From Galbibacter mesophilus (GTDB lineage: Bacteria; Bacteroidota; Bacteroidia; Flavobacteriales; Flavobacteriaceae): a DNA stretch of 64,000 nt. A program made the translations under genes and the position numbers. This document shows, piece by piece, positions 25,338 through 35,700 of the stretch. Numbering within the stretch: the first letter of the stretch is position 1; each line of letters starts with the position of its first letter. The stretch is taken from contig NZ_JAMQVC010000002.1 in the NCBI RefSeq assembly GCF_023721415.1, positions 372,001 through 436,000 of the forward strand, read 5' to 3'. The notes beneath the pieces are model-generated. The model had not been told where the DNA came from, searched no databases, and saw only the letters and a program-made list of their open reading frames with translations.

Positions 25338-28136
25338 ATGTTTTTTCAGCTATATCCAAGAATAGTTATTTTTTTAGGGATTGTTTTTTACTCGTTCTTT
25401 CTGAATGGTCAAAGCCAGCCGCCCATACATAATTTCAATGTTCACGATTATAAAGCGGGGATACAGAATTGGGGCATTACCCAAGGGAAAAAGAATATTT
25501 ATGTAGCCAATAATGAAGGTTTATTGGAGTTTGACGGTAAAGTTTGGCGATTCTATGAGCTACCCAACAAAACCATTGTTCGCTCGGTTGCTTATTTCAA
25601 CGGAAAGGTATTTACTGGGTCTTATGAAGAATTTGGTTATTGGGAAAAAACAGCAACGGGGAGCCTAAACTACCATAGCTTAAGTGCGCAGCTCGATTCA
25701 AAAGATATAGAAACTCAATCTATTTGGGGAATTTATCAGTTAAAGGATGCCATAATTTTTAAATCTTTCAGTAGTATATTCATTTATGAAAATGGTAGAA
25801 TTTCACTTTTAAAGCGAGAAAACACCGTTCTTGGAGGAAACGTAATTAATGATGCGTTTTATGTTTTTGCCAGAAACGAAGGCATTCTTAAATTGGACGG
25901 TGAGCAGTTGAGTTTGGTTCCAGAAACAAGTTTTTTAAAGGATTTTAAAGTACAATCCATAAACGCGTTTGACGGAAATAGGATTGTTATCGGGACTTCT
26001 TTAAATGGTTGTTTTATTTGGGAAAATAATCGTTTGAGACCTTGGCAACATCCATTGAATAAGGTTTTGAAGGAGAATCAACTAAATAAAATTACTGTTA
26101 CAAAGGATTTTGTTTTCTTCGGAACCATTAAGAATGGCGTATACGTTTGGAACCGTAAAACAAATCGTTATTACAATTTGAATGTAAAAAGTGGTTTACA
26201 AAACAATACGGTTTTAGGCAGCATTTATAATAATCGGGGGATATTATGGTTGGCGTTGGATAATGGAATATCTGCTGTCCCCATAGCCTTCGATGCCTAT
26301 TATTTAAACCCATCCAAGCAGGATATTGGCGGAGTTTATGATATGGTGGTTTATAATAATGAAACCTACATTGCTACCAACACCGGTGTGTATGTTAGCA
26401 ATAAGGAAGGTATAGAGTTTATTGAAGGGTCACAAGGCCATATTTGGGACCTTAGCTTAGTTGATGATGTTATTGTTTGCGGCCATAATTTAGGAACTTA
26501 CCAGATAAGAAATAAAAAGTGGGAACCAATATCGCAGGAAAATGGAGGCTATGTTTTTAAGCAAATCAGCCATTTGCCCGAAACATATCTTCAAGGAAAT
26601 TACTCTGGAATTACCCGTTATTCTAAAGAAAAAGATGTTTGGGCAACAAAGGAGGTTGAGGGAATTGACTTTCCTGTAAAGAAAATTGTTTTTGAAAAGG
26701 AATATACCGCATGGGTGGCACATACTTACAAGGGAGTATATCGAATTCATTTTTCAGAGGATTATTCTAAAGTAACTAAAATTGAAAAAGATTTCAATAG
26801 TCAATTTAAAAATGAGTATTTAATAAAACTGTTTTCCATTGCCGGTCAGGTGGCTTTTTATAATGAAGAAGAATGGTTTGTATACAATTCATTAGAACAA
26901 AAAATAGAACCTTTTACTTCTTTAAAAACGATTTTAGGAAAAGAAAAAGATGCCTACCCCATTACCGATGATGGTTTAAATCCGATTGTTTTTATAAAGC
27001 CTGATGGTTCTCTTTTTGTTCGGGAGACTTTAAATAACGATGAAACTCAGTTTTATTTACCCGTTCGGTATTACCAAAACCGACTGCTAAAGAATGATGA
27101 AAAAGCAGTGGCGGTGAGCGATTCTCTTATCCAGATTGCTCTGTATAATGATATTTTGGCGTTTAAAACCAATAGCATTGCATCCAAAACGGTAGAGGAG
27201 CAACCAACGATTAATCGGGTTTACAAAAACGGAATTCCTCAGAAACTGGATAGCGTTATTCATTTAAAACAAAGAGATACCATATTAATTGAAACTTCGG
27301 TTCCCTTACTTTCCAACAATTCTATTGTGTATTCTTTATCCAACGAAGAAACAAAGGGATTTGGTGATGCCGTTGATGGGAAGATTGAAATAACCAAATT
27401 ACCATACGGCACTACAGAAATTGAAATTCGAACTAAAGTGAAATCGGATATTTCAGAGAATGGAATAACCTTATCATTGGAAACCCGTAAACCTTGGTAC
27501 CTGGGTATGTGGGGAGGAGTTTTGCTGCTTGTTATAGTTGTTTTATTGATATTGGGCATATTTACGGTTAACAAGTATATGTTGATCCGGCATAAAAAAT
27601 ATTTAGAAGATCAGTTTGAGCATGAAAAAGAACTTAATAGGAAGGAAGAAGCGCTGCTCCACGAGAAAAAACTGAACGAAATACAAAAGGCTCAGCATGA
27701 AAAAGAATTGAAGGGAAAAACCAAAGAACTTGCCAATACGGCTTTGGAAATGACAAAGAAGAATGAGTTGTTGCTTAATTTAAAGGAAGAACTCAACTAT
27801 TTTAAATCGGAAATTATAGACAAAAGCAGGTACAATAAATTGTTGCGTAAAATTAATAGCAATATTAACAATGCGAACGATTGGGAAGTGTTTGAGTCTA
27901 ATTTTAATGAGATACACGATTCTTTTTTCAAAAGTCTAGTAAAGCAACATCCCGAGAAGCTTACCCCAAAGGACTTGAAACTTTGTGCTTATTTAAAAAT
28001 GAATTTATCCAGCAAGGAAATTGCGCCCCTTATGGGAATTTCCGTTCGTGGTGTTGAGATTCATCGCTACCGATTAAGAAAAAAACTGGAATTGTCTTCA
28101 GAACAAAATTTAAACGAATATTTAATGGGGGTATAA
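25338..28136 (+). CDS. Periplasmic beta-propeller sensor with LuxR-type HTH
   Basis: A 932-residue one-piece transmembrane regulator. Signal peptide (1-25), a two-component-regulator propeller region (about 30-640; NEGLLEFDGKVWRFYELPN, GVYVWNRKTNRYYNLN), a Y_Y_Y-like beta domain (about 645-715), one membrane helix (about 720-742, GGVLLLVIVVLLILGIFTV), a coiled coil (about 750-840) and a C-terminal LuxR-type HTH (LTPKDLKLCAYLKMNLSSKEIAPLMGISVRGVEIHRYRL). There is no histidine kinase or receiver domain. Proteins with this layout control polysaccharide loci in Flavobacteriia; here the likely targets are the divergent-facing T9SS protein gene and nearby genes. Confidence 0.9.
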   Translation: MFFQLYPRIVIFLGIVFYSFFLNGQSQPPIHNFNVHDYKAGIQNWGITQGKKNIYVANNEGLLEFDGKVWRFYELPNKTIVRSVAYFNGKVFTGSYEEFGYWEKTATGSLNYHSLSAQLDSKDIETQSIWGIYQLKDAIIFKSFSSIFIYENGRISLLKRENTVLGGNVINDAFYVFARNEGILKLDGEQLSLVPETSFLKDFKVQSINAFDGNRIVIGTSLNGCFIWENNRLRPWQHPLNKVLKENQLNKITVTKDFVFFGTIKNGVYVWNRKTNRYYNLNVKSGLQNNTVLGSIYNNRGILWLALDNGISAVPIAFDAYYLNPSKQDIGGVYDMVVYNNETYIATNTGVYVSNKEGIEFIEGSQGHIWDLSLVDDVIVCGHNLGTYQIRNKKWEPISQENGGYVFKQISHLPETYLQGNYSGITRYSKEKDVWATKEVEGIDFPVKKIVFEKEYTAWVAHTYKGVYRIHFSEDYSKVTKIEKDFNSQFKNEYLIKLFSIAGQVAFYNEEEWFVYNSLEQKIEPFTSLKTILGKEKDAYPITDDGLNPIVFIKPDGSLFVRETLNNDETQFYLPVRYYQNRLLKNDEKAVAVSDSLIQIALYNDILAFKTNSIASKTVEEQPTINRVYKNGIPQKLDSVIHLKQRDTILIETSVPLLSNNSIVYSLSNEETKGFGDAVDGKIEITKLPYGTTEIEIRTKVKSDISENGITLSLETRKPWYLGMWGGVLLLVIVVLLILGIFTVNKYMLIRHKKYLEDQFEHEKELNRKEEALLHEKKLNEIQKAQHEKELKGKTKELANTALEMTKKNELLLNLKEELNYFKSEIIDKSRYNKLLRKINSNINNANDWEVFESNFNEIHDSFFKSLVKQHPEKLTPKDLKLCAYLKMNLSSKEIAPLMGISVRGVEIHRYRLRKKLELSSEQNLNEYLMGV

Positions 28137-28140
28137 ATAA

Positions 28141-28245
28141 AAGATGTTTGGAAAATCGGTTTTTGAGGCTGTTTTCACTTATTCAAGCCTGTTTAGGCTT
28201 GGTAAATTTAAGAAAACGTAGCAAGCCAGATTTTCCAAACATCTT
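28141..28245. terminator. Long nested hairpin between convergent genes
   Basis: Perfect 17-bp arms (28141-28157 and 28229-28245) enclose a second stem GTTTTC/GAAAAC and an inner hairpin CAAGCC-TGTTTA-GGCTTG (28184-28201). A further CAAGCC at 28222-28227 could compete for the inner pairing. It probably ends transcription from both sides, though it is much longer than a usual terminator. Confidence 0.65.
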
Positions 28246-28259
28246 ATTGATTATAAAAC

Positions 28260-31200
28260 TTATTCCACAATTAATTTCTTTTGAATAACTTCACCAGTAT
28301 CCAACGCGACATTAATCATATAAATTCCTGGAATAAGGTCAGCGGTGCTAATAGTTGAACTACTTCCATTAATAGGGAATTTTTTAACCGTTAATCCCAT
28401 TAAATTCCATACCGCTACTTTTGCGTAATTACCAGTATGTGAAATGGTAACATATTCGCTGGATGGATTGGGATAAAGTGACACGTTTCCAGCTGTTTTA
28501 TTTTGCTGAAGCTTCACTGAAGTCTGAACATTTACAGGCGTAACGTTGTTTCCTGAAGAATTTTCAGTCAGAATCAAATTATCAATTACTCCATAAGCAT
28601 TGCTTGTTCCTCCTTTGAAATCAATATCTACTTGCGTTAAATCTTTCCATTCAAGAGATAAGGTTGTAAGTTGCTTTTTATCAAAATTATAAGTTGTTGT
28701 TACTGTACAACCATCGGCTTTATAACCGGTTACCGTGGCATCACCAATTCCACTCCAAAGCCCAGCGGCATAGTCTAGAGACTCTAAATCAAAGGTATTA
28801 CCACTGGTGTGGGTTATACGTATAATTCTGCCCCAATTTTTAGACTGCAGTACATTACTGCTAAAGCCATTGGTAGTGCCATAAACTAGGAAATTATTAT
28901 TGCCAGGCCCTATATCTTTAAATTTGAATCCAGAATCATGGATGTACTCTGTGCTTCCATAATCCCCAGTGGTAAGCTCTTCAAAATCCACAACAGTCGT
29001 AGGGTTGGAGTTTACCTCATCGCTTAGCAATGCAGTACCCAGCAGTGAAGGGTTTTGCCAGTTTAAATCCTGTTCCGACCACCATGAAAGTTTTCCTTTT
29101 CTATTGCCTCCTGGTGTGTCGTTGTCTGCAATCATAACATCTAAACCGATGTAATGTCCATCGGATGGATTTATACCCATATCACTCCAAGAAAGTGCTA
29201 TCTCTGCTTGATAACCATTGCTGGTAGTAGATTGAGCAGCCAAGGCATTTTCTATAGACATGGTTCCGCTGGCACCAACTAACGAAGAGGCATTGTAAGT
29301 ATAAACAATTTGCCTATCATTGGTATTGTAGCTGTCCGTTTTATCGTTGGTAGCATCAATATAAATTTCTATCCCATCATAGTTCCATATTTTGCTCGGA
29401 TCTTCAACGGGAACTAGTTCATTATCCATTACGTTTACTAAAATATAAAGATAATCTTCATCCCAAAGGAGTCTAAATGTGGCGTCAAGATCTGTTGAGT
29501 CGGAAACGGTTCCTAACGGTACTTTATCCATTGAAATAACTTCAGAAGCATTCCAAGAATCTTCAATCGTAGCGTCTATAAGAATCGGTGTATTCGTTTT
29601 ATTGGCCAATACTTTATCGACTTCCGTAACTGTTAAAGTAACGGATTCACTAATAACTGTACCGGAAGAATTGGACACTTCAACTTTGTAAACATTCCCA
29701 TCTTTCTCCAAACCGTTTTGTTGAATTAACAACTCAGAGCCGTTTTCTCCCGTTAAAGCTTCATCGTTTTCAAACCATTGAAATTGCATAGGTTGTTCCC
29801 CAATAGCGGTCACCTTGAAATTTGCGCCACTACCTTCGGCAACGACTACCGATTCCGGCTGTTTGGTAATGTAAGGCGCCACAATTTCACTATTATTTTT
29901 ATTTACTTCTTGCCAATCTTTTAGTGCCCTGTATTTGTAGGCTTCCAGCTCAGGTTGTCCAACATACTCTTTGGAACCCCATGCCATTCCTCTTCCGAAG
30001 GGATTAAAATGAACAAATTGGGGGAGAAGTTCCATATACGGGGCATTGGCATTTAAATATTGAATATACGCCTCGTACATCGCCGGATTTCGGCTAGCCA
30101 ATTCGCCGCTATTTGTAATATGTTGACCAGCCTCATAAGCAATCAATGGAATGTTCAAGCCTGATTCTGCTAAAATGGTGTAATGCTGAGCCACCATATT
30201 TCCAGCATTTTTGGCAGCTTCAATAATTTTGGACTCAATTTCGGGATCAGATCCGTTTAAATTCCCTCCAAAATAGGGAGCTATGGCATATTTATCGGGA
30301 TAAATTCCTGTTGGGTTTACTTGATCATCGGAGAGTGCATCGAGATGAACACGTGTTAACGCGGGTTGCCCAGCCCAACCGGAGAGAACCTTTACCACAC
30401 GGCTACTTTCACTGACATATACCGAATTAAAAATATTCCAAATCTGGGAAGCTCTATGCACATAGTACCTAAAACGTGCGTAATCAAGATCGTCAAACCA
30501 AGCATGACGAGGAAAATCTCCAGTTCCAAATCCGAGATTGGTTCCCATGTCATTGGCATAGGCTTCTGCTGCAAAGCCGCCCCAGACTTCATTCGAATAT
30601 TCAATGTATACTTTTAAATTCGGATCTAAATGCTGTTTTACCAAAGCAGCGAGTTCTGCAATGTAATTGTCATTGGCTGCGTGTGGAACGTTTATCCAAA
30701 AATCGGCTTGAACAATATTACACATCTTTATCATCCATTCAATAGCCATTCCTTTAATTACAACGATATTGTTTTTGTTGTAGTTCGGTTTTATCGTTTG
30801 GTTAGGGTCGTCTGGTTGGCGTCGATCGCTCCAGTTTTCAATCCAGTTGTTATTTGTGGAAAGCATGTCCATAAATCGGAGTACTTTGTAATGACTTATC
30901 TCATCTAAAAAGACCTGACTAAAAGGATTTGCAGAACCGTAATTGGCCCATTCTGCAGCGAAGTCAACATTATTTTTATATACCCCATGAGTTTCATGTC
31001 CTAGCCCAGCACCTATAGCCATTGCTCCAACAGCGGGTTGAAGTGTTTGCGTGGTAACATCAAAAGGAGCGCTGATTTCCGATTCATTTCCTAGTTTATC
31101 TTTTGCAAGAATAGTTATGGAATAGGTAGTTTGAGGAGACAACCCATAAACAATGGCATTTTCTTCATTAGTAACTGTCCAATCCTTTCCATTCACAAAA

Positions 31201-32585
31201 ATATTATAGGAGGCTAATCCAATACCATCATCAATAGAGGGACTCCAGCTTATCTCTGCATACGTAGCAGTGGTCTCATCAGCAGTAATATTTTCTGGAA
31301 TTGATGGTGGCGTAGTATCTAAATCTGGAGGAGTAACCGTTCCAAAGTCAAACCGACCAGTTTTCAATCGGTCATTATCTTGGTGACTTTCAAATTCATT
31401 GCCGCTTACACTTTCCCTTTCGTAAAGTAATGTCCAGTTTTGTCCATCTACAGAACCTTCGCAGCGAAAAGCTTTTAGATTTGTCCAGCTGTTTTCAGTA
31501 ATGGTAATTCCGGTAGGATAAAATGTGAAGTTTTTAAAGCGTAATGTTACCTCTTTGCCTTCTGGGGCATACCAATGTGTGTTAGCATCATTATCAAAAG
31601 CTTTATAGGGGCCATCAAAAGCATAAATATTATCATTGGAGCTCAAAATTTCTATTTCAGAATCTCCCGCCGCTGCTGTAATGGGATTTAACGGAAAGCT
31701 TTTGTCGCCCATGAGCCATCGGATTTCCTTGATTTGCTGATTCGCTCCAGTAGCAGTTTCGTCTAACCAAAACCTCACGTAGGTGTAACCCTGTGCCACC
31801 GCAGGCTCGCTTGTGGTAACAGAGATTGCTGTTTTTGGAGAGGCATTGTATTCAGCATCGTAGGCAATCACTTCTATATCATAGCTTGTTGAGGGCTCCA
31901 ATAGTGTCTTGGTAAATGATGTGGAAGAAGTAAAGCCAGCATTTACGCCATCAAAGAAAACTTGATAACCACTTATTTGTCCAGAATTATCGTTCACCGC
32001 AGGCCATGAAACCTCAATGCTATTATGAGTAATCTCAGAAGCGGTTGGATTTGGTGATGAAGGTGGGGTGTTATCAACCGTTACAGGTGCAAATCCAAAA
32101 TCAAATGCAGTTTCAAAATCTGCTGAAGTTAAATTGGGTTGGGAATTAAACAAGGTGGTCCAACCTGTTGCGGGATTATTGGTTCCTTCCACGCTAAACT
32201 CATACAGTTCGCTCCAACTGGGCTTTTTAATTCGAATTCCGGTTGGATAAATAACGTGATCTTTAAAATTAAGGGCAATAGTGTCTAAGCCAGCTGTTGA
32301 TCCACCCAAGTATTGAGTTTCATCAACTTTTTTGTCAAAAAATTCAGGATGTTTATGGCCGCCTTCAAAGGTCGCTTCTATGGAACCCGAGGATGAATTA
32401 ATTGGCAGTTTTGGGTAGATAATATCTCCATTTAACCATTCAATTTCATGAATATGGACTCCGGCAGTGTTTTGTTTGATTATCAATCTTACATATTGAT
32501 ATCCTTGTGTTTGGGCATTCGCCATCATGAGAAAACCCATAGCGAACAACCAAAACAGATTTTTCTTATTAAAAATAGTTTTCAT
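28260..32585 (-). CDS. T9SS-exported multidomain glycoside-hydrolase-like protein
   Basis: A 1441-residue secreted protein. In order: signal peptide (1-25), galactose-binding-like domain (about 27-160), FN3, second galactose-binding-like domain (about 262-410), FN3 (about 425-510), a TIM-barrel-like core (about 515-900), an Ig-like domain (about 902-990), a CBM9-like domain (about 992-1190), a beta domain (about 1195-1345) and a type A T9SS sorting domain (VSLYPNPSSEYVTISH to end). The core carries IEYSNEVWGG near residue 665 and LIAYEAGQH near 818, as the acid/base and nucleophile glutamates of clan GH-A. Relatives are often called cellulose-binding protein; substrate is unknown. Start 32585 begins the signal peptide; 32609 is an alternative. 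Confidence 0.85.
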   Translation of the reverse strand: MKTIFNKKNLFWLFAMGFLMMANAQTQGYQYVRLIIKQNTAGVHIHEIEWLNGDIIYPKLPINSSSGSIEATFEGGHKHPEFFDKKVDETQYLGGSTAGLDTIALNFKDHVIYPTGIRIKKPSWSELYEFSVEGTNNPATGWTTLFNSQPNLTSADFETAFDFGFAPVTVDNTPPSSPNPTASEITHNSIEVSWPAVNDNSGQISGYQVFFDGVNAGFTSSTSFTKTLLEPSTSYDIEVIAYDAEYNASPKTAISVTTSEPAVAQGYTYVRFWLDETATGANQQIKEIRWLMGDKSFPLNPITAAAGDSEIEILSSNDNIYAFDGPYKAFDNDANTHWYAPEGKEVTLRFKNFTFYPTGITITENSWTNLKAFRCEGSVDGQNWTLLYERESVSGNEFESHQDNDRLKTGRFDFGTVTPPDLDTTPPSIPENITADETTATYAEISWSPSIDDGIGLASYNIFVNGKDWTVTNEENAIVYGLSPQTTYSITILAKDKLGNESEISAPFDVTTQTLQPAVGAMAIGAGLGHETHGVYKNNVDFAAEWANYGSANPFSQVFLDEISHYKVLRFMDMLSTNNNWIENWSDRRQPDDPNQTIKPNYNKNNIVVIKGMAIEWMIKMCNIVQADFWINVPHAANDNYIAELAALVKQHLDPNLKVYIEYSNEVWGGFAAEAYANDMGTNLGFGTGDFPRHAWFDDLDYARFRYYVHRASQIWNIFNSVYVSESSRVVKVLSGWAGQPALTRVHLDALSDDQVNPTGIYPDKYAIAPYFGGNLNGSDPEIESKIIEAAKNAGNMVAQHYTILAESGLNIPLIAYEAGQHITNSGELASRNPAMYEAYIQYLNANAPYMELLPQFVHFNPFGRGMAWGSKEYVGQPELEAYKYRALKDWQEVNKNNSEIVAPYITKQPESVVVAEGSGANFKVTAIGEQPMQFQWFENDEALTGENGSELLIQQNGLEKDGNVYKVEVSNSSGTVISESVTLTVTEVDKVLANKTNTPILIDATIEDSWNASEVISMDKVPLGTVSDSTDLDATFRLLWDEDYLYILVNVMDNELVPVEDPSKIWNYDGIEIYIDATNDKTDSYNTNDRQIVYTYNASSLVGASGTMSIENALAAQSTTSNGYQAEIALSWSDMGINPSDGHYIGLDVMIADNDTPGGNRKGKLSWWSEQDLNWQNPSLLGTALLSDEVNSNPTTVVDFEELTTGDYGSTEYIHDSGFKFKDIGPGNNNFLVYGTTNGFSSNVLQSKNWGRIIRITHTSGNTFDLESLDYAAGLWSGIGDATVTGYKADGCTVTTTYNFDKKQLTTLSLEWKDLTQVDIDFKGGTSNAYGVIDNLILTENSSGNNVTPVNVQTSVKLQQNKTAGNVSLYPNPSSEYVTISHTGNYAKVAVWNLMGLTVKKFPINGSSSTISTADLIPGIYMINVALDTGEVIQKKLIVE

Positions 32586-32981
32586 TGTTAGTAGTTTTAA
32601 TGAAGTCATTCAAACTTTTTTCATTCGTTAAAAAATTATTCTTTAACGCCTATTTTTTGTCTTTTTTTCGGTCCGTAGCGCTGCTATGAAACTCAAAAAA
32701 GCCTTCAAATAGTCATAAAACATCTAATTTTCACTAGAAAGCGAAAAGTTTAAATCACTTCAATGTGTTGGTTTTATCGTAGCAACTAAAAATGTGCTTT
32801 AACTAATGGTTGTCCATTAGTTGGGTCATATGTAAGCTGGGGTGTTTTGTAAGCTTCACTTCATAGGCAAAATGTGTTTAATTAATATTTATTTAAGTAT
32901 GACTTTAGCGGTTTCTGTCATGGTGCTTAAATCCTTAAAAGCTCTTTTTTCAAAATTGTAATCTCTTTAGGCGGATAAGAA
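32586..32981. other. 396-bp gene-free stretch upstream of the T9SS glycosidase-like gene
   Basis: No coding frame is supported. It is AT-rich and must contain the promoter for the minus-strand gene starting at 32585. The one clear structure is a 22-bp inverted repeat at 32801-32822, listed separately. Confidence 0.6.
32801..32822. promoter_or_regulatory. Perfect 9-bp inverted repeat, operator candidate
   Basis: AACTAATGG-TTGT-CCATTAGTT is perfect in both arms and lies about 216 bp upstream of the glycosidase-like gene and 160 bp past the end of the phosphoesterase gene. No T run follows on either strand, so an operator is more likely than a terminator. Confidence 0.45.
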
Positions 32982-35192
32982 CTACTTTCCATTTAACCCT
33001 GGAGGGTATATCATTTCCTGTTCTATATAATGGTGTTCTCCCGCGATATGACCCATTTTAGGGTACCAAATGCCACCTTCAGGTTTTCGGGGAGTGGTAG
33101 GGGTAGATTTCGCGGTTTTGGTTAAGGAAACCTCATCAATATACATTCCTACCTGTTGGTCTATTCCTTCGTTCACCGTCCAAACACCCAACCATACCAA
33201 AATACTGTCTACTTTCAATTCAGAAAAAGACTCCTTTTTTTCATTAATCGATTGGTAATCTTTTGCAAAGGGTAGGGTAAGGTCATGCAGCTTACCAGGT
33301 TCAGCAGGGAGGTCAAAATGATGCGTTTTTACATTTTCGTACATACCAAAGCCTTTGGTAACACCGTAAAATATTTTGCCCGTACTGTATACTAGATTAA
33401 CGCAATTATAATCTTCGGAATAACATTCTAAAATGAGGAAAAAGCCGTTGTAGGAGTTCACATCAAACTTGCCCGATTCAGGTCTGTAGCGTATGTTGAG
33501 CGCTGGATTTGGCGAATTCCCCAAAGAAACCCTTTGGGCTACCCTGTTGATATGCTGTGGAAGCCTATCTTGCCCTGGTACATCGTACCCTCTTTTTCTG
33601 CTGAGAAGATAGAGTTGTTTTTTCCCTTCGGAAGTTTCCCTGATTTCGCAAATATTGGATGGATCTTTATCTTCATGATAGACGAATCTTTGATGCCAAT
33701 GTTGAAGCCCATTAGAAAAATCGTGATTTCTTATCTTTTCTTCACTTGGTAGTTCCCAAGGTTGGTTAAACCAAAGTGCATGCTTTTTATCATCAAACGC
33801 TGGAAAAGAATCGGGGTACGTAAACCATTCTTTAGTAACATGTTGGTAATGAACCTTAATGTCTTCTTGATCTATATCCACCACGCAGACACCTTGTTCT
33901 GGTCCACCAAAAAAGTCGGGTTCTCCAAACGCTCTAGGGCGGTATCCGGCAGCAGGTAAATTAATCATTTTAATACCTTTATAAGTAACAGCCGTTTTAA
34001 GCGATGCTTTTAGCGGGATATGCACATGACCACTAAAAACGTATTTCACATTACCGAATTTGGTTAATAGCTCCAACAACTGTTTTCGAACGCTCACGGA
34101 TTCCACATAACTGGTAAGCGGATCGATACCTATAGGATGAATGGGGACATGCTGAAAGAAAACAACAGGTTTTTCTTTATGCTTTTCTAAATCGTTTTCC
34201 AGCCAATCGAAATAATGAGGATAGTTCATCCAGAAATTCTTCCGAAGTGGGTCTGGCCACACTACGAAATGCCATTTTCCGACGTCAAAACTGTACAATA
34301 ACTTGTTACTACCGTTTATTCTTTTCTGACTATCAAAGTAGTTTTTCAGGTAGTCCTTTTTTTCCGAAGGAGAGAAATCGGCGTTGTATGGGGTTTCGTG
34401 GTTTCCAATTTCTAAAAACAAAGGCATTTTTAAAGGAGAAACCAACCTTTCCATATAGACGAAATTTTCTTCCTGTCCGATACTATCCACAAAATCACCT
34501 AAAATGATGGAAAAAGAAGGCTCGGGGGAAAGATTGTTGGTTAGAGCGACGGTGTCTTCTATAAAAGCATTGTGGATTTTCATTCGGGTTCGCTCATTTT
34601 TCGGGATTGATGGGTCGCCCCCTTGTAAATCGGCCAGAATGGAAAAACGGAATTTGTCTTGGTCTGCTATCCCAAACGCTGTACTGTCTAGTTTCCCAGT
34701 TTCTTGATAGCTCAAAATATTTGCGGTAAGCGCTTTTTCTTTGCCGAATGTAAGTTCGCTGTTGTTTAGAAGGTCGCCAACCGTAAAGGTGAACTTATCC
34801 CTGTTATAGGAAATGGTACAAGAAGTATTACTGTTTGGAGATTTCACCCAAAATACCACAATATCATAGTCCGAAGGATGCAACGAAATATTGGTTTGCT
34901 GTGATTGACTAACGTTACCATCAGAAGGCTCCAAGAAATAACCTTTTTGTCGGGTAATTGTTCCCGTGCCCTCTACTTGTATTGAAATTTTTGTTGAGCG
35001 TTTTCTGTTTTCATGGTTGGTACAGACCAATCTAATGGCAATTTCATCTGCTTCATTGGAAATTCGACTAAGGATACTTTTATGATAAACCGCTTCTGAT
35101 ATAGAAGGAAAACCATTTGGAAAGGCAAAAGTAGGAAGTAAGCCAGAGCCTACGCCGATACCCATGTTTTTAAAAAATTTTCTTCGTTTCAT
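32982..35192 (-). CDS. Tat-type secreted metallophosphoesterase
   Basis: A 736-residue calcineurin-like phosphoesterase. The N-terminus MKRRKFFKNMGIGVGSGLLP is a twin-arginine-like signal. After a beta domain (about 40-175) the metallophosphatase core shows ILADLQGG (Gln replacing the usual His of the D-x-H motif), ILGDFVDS, EIGNHETPY, FFQHVPIHP and VFSGHVHIPL. A C-terminal beta-sandwich with family-unknown role follows (about 500-736). The substrate could be a phosphomono- or diester. It is transcribed on the same strand upstream of the T9SS glycosidase-like gene. Confidence 0.88.
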   Translation of the reverse strand: MKRRKFFKNMGIGVGSGLLPTFAFPNGFPSISEAVYHKSILSRISNEADEIAIRLVCTNHENRKRSTKISIQVEGTGTITRQKGYFLEPSDGNVSQSQQTNISLHPSDYDIVVFWVKSPNSNTSCTISYNRDKFTFTVGDLLNNSELTFGKEKALTANILSYQETGKLDSTAFGIADQDKFRFSILADLQGGDPSIPKNERTRMKIHNAFIEDTVALTNNLSPEPSFSIILGDFVDSIGQEENFVYMERLVSPLKMPLFLEIGNHETPYNADFSPSEKKDYLKNYFDSQKRINGSNKLLYSFDVGKWHFVVWPDPLRKNFWMNYPHYFDWLENDLEKHKEKPVVFFQHVPIHPIGIDPLTSYVESVSVRKQLLELLTKFGNVKYVFSGHVHIPLKASLKTAVTYKGIKMINLPAAGYRPRAFGEPDFFGGPEQGVCVVDIDQEDIKVHYQHVTKEWFTYPDSFPAFDDKKHALWFNQPWELPSEEKIRNHDFSNGLQHWHQRFVYHEDKDPSNICEIRETSEGKKQLYLLSRKRGYDVPGQDRLPQHINRVAQRVSLGNSPNPALNIRYRPESGKFDVNSYNGFFLILECYSEDYNCVNLVYSTGKIFYGVTKGFGMYENVKTHHFDLPAEPGKLHDLTLPFAKDYQSINEKKESFSELKVDSILVWLGVWTVNEGIDQQVGMYIDEVSLTKTAKSTPTTPRKPEGGIWYPKMGHIAGEHHYIEQEMIYPPGLNGK

Positions 35193-35700
35193 TATATTCT
35201 ATAGGAGTATTTTATGCGTTTACTGGTATTGATGTTAAACTACCAAGTCCATGATTTTGGGAAAGAAATTATACGTAAAGCAATATTTTCTTTGTCAACT
35301 TTGGTAGTGTATTTTATTAAGTTGTTAATATAGAGGTATTTATTTATTAATATTGCCAATAAATAATCATTTTCTTATCAAATTATAAAATTTAATCAAT
35401 TATTGATTTTTTGTTGTTTCAGAAGCAGGATTTAAACCCTGTAAACCATTGGAGCATTACAGCATTACGAAAAAAATATGTTTTTCAGTTTAAGAGTGAT
35501 TAGAGAAACAGCAGTCTCACAGAATGTCATAAAACCTATCGTTTAGTTTGGCTTCCAATTTTTAAAGTACATCACGTATAGAGTAATTTGTATTTAAAAT
35601 TGAATATTTAATCATTTTAATTATGTTTTAATGAATTAAATAACTATTTATTGAGAATATATTTTATAAATTGGAGTTTTAACCTTAAAAACATAAAACA
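35193..35700. other. 508-bp gene-free divergent intergenic region
   Basis: It separates the minus-strand phosphoesterase from the plus-strand gene at 35701 and must hold both promoters. Very AT-rich. A 9-bp inverted repeat TTATTTATT-N9-AATAAATAA lies at 35340-35366. No ORF or RNA gene is supported. Confidence 0.5.

Noticed and set aside
32982-35192. Phosphoesterase judged inactive because the D-x-H motif is D-x-Q
   Set aside because: All other metal ligands are present, and the same Gln occurs in the susCD-linked enzyme, so this looks like a family trait.
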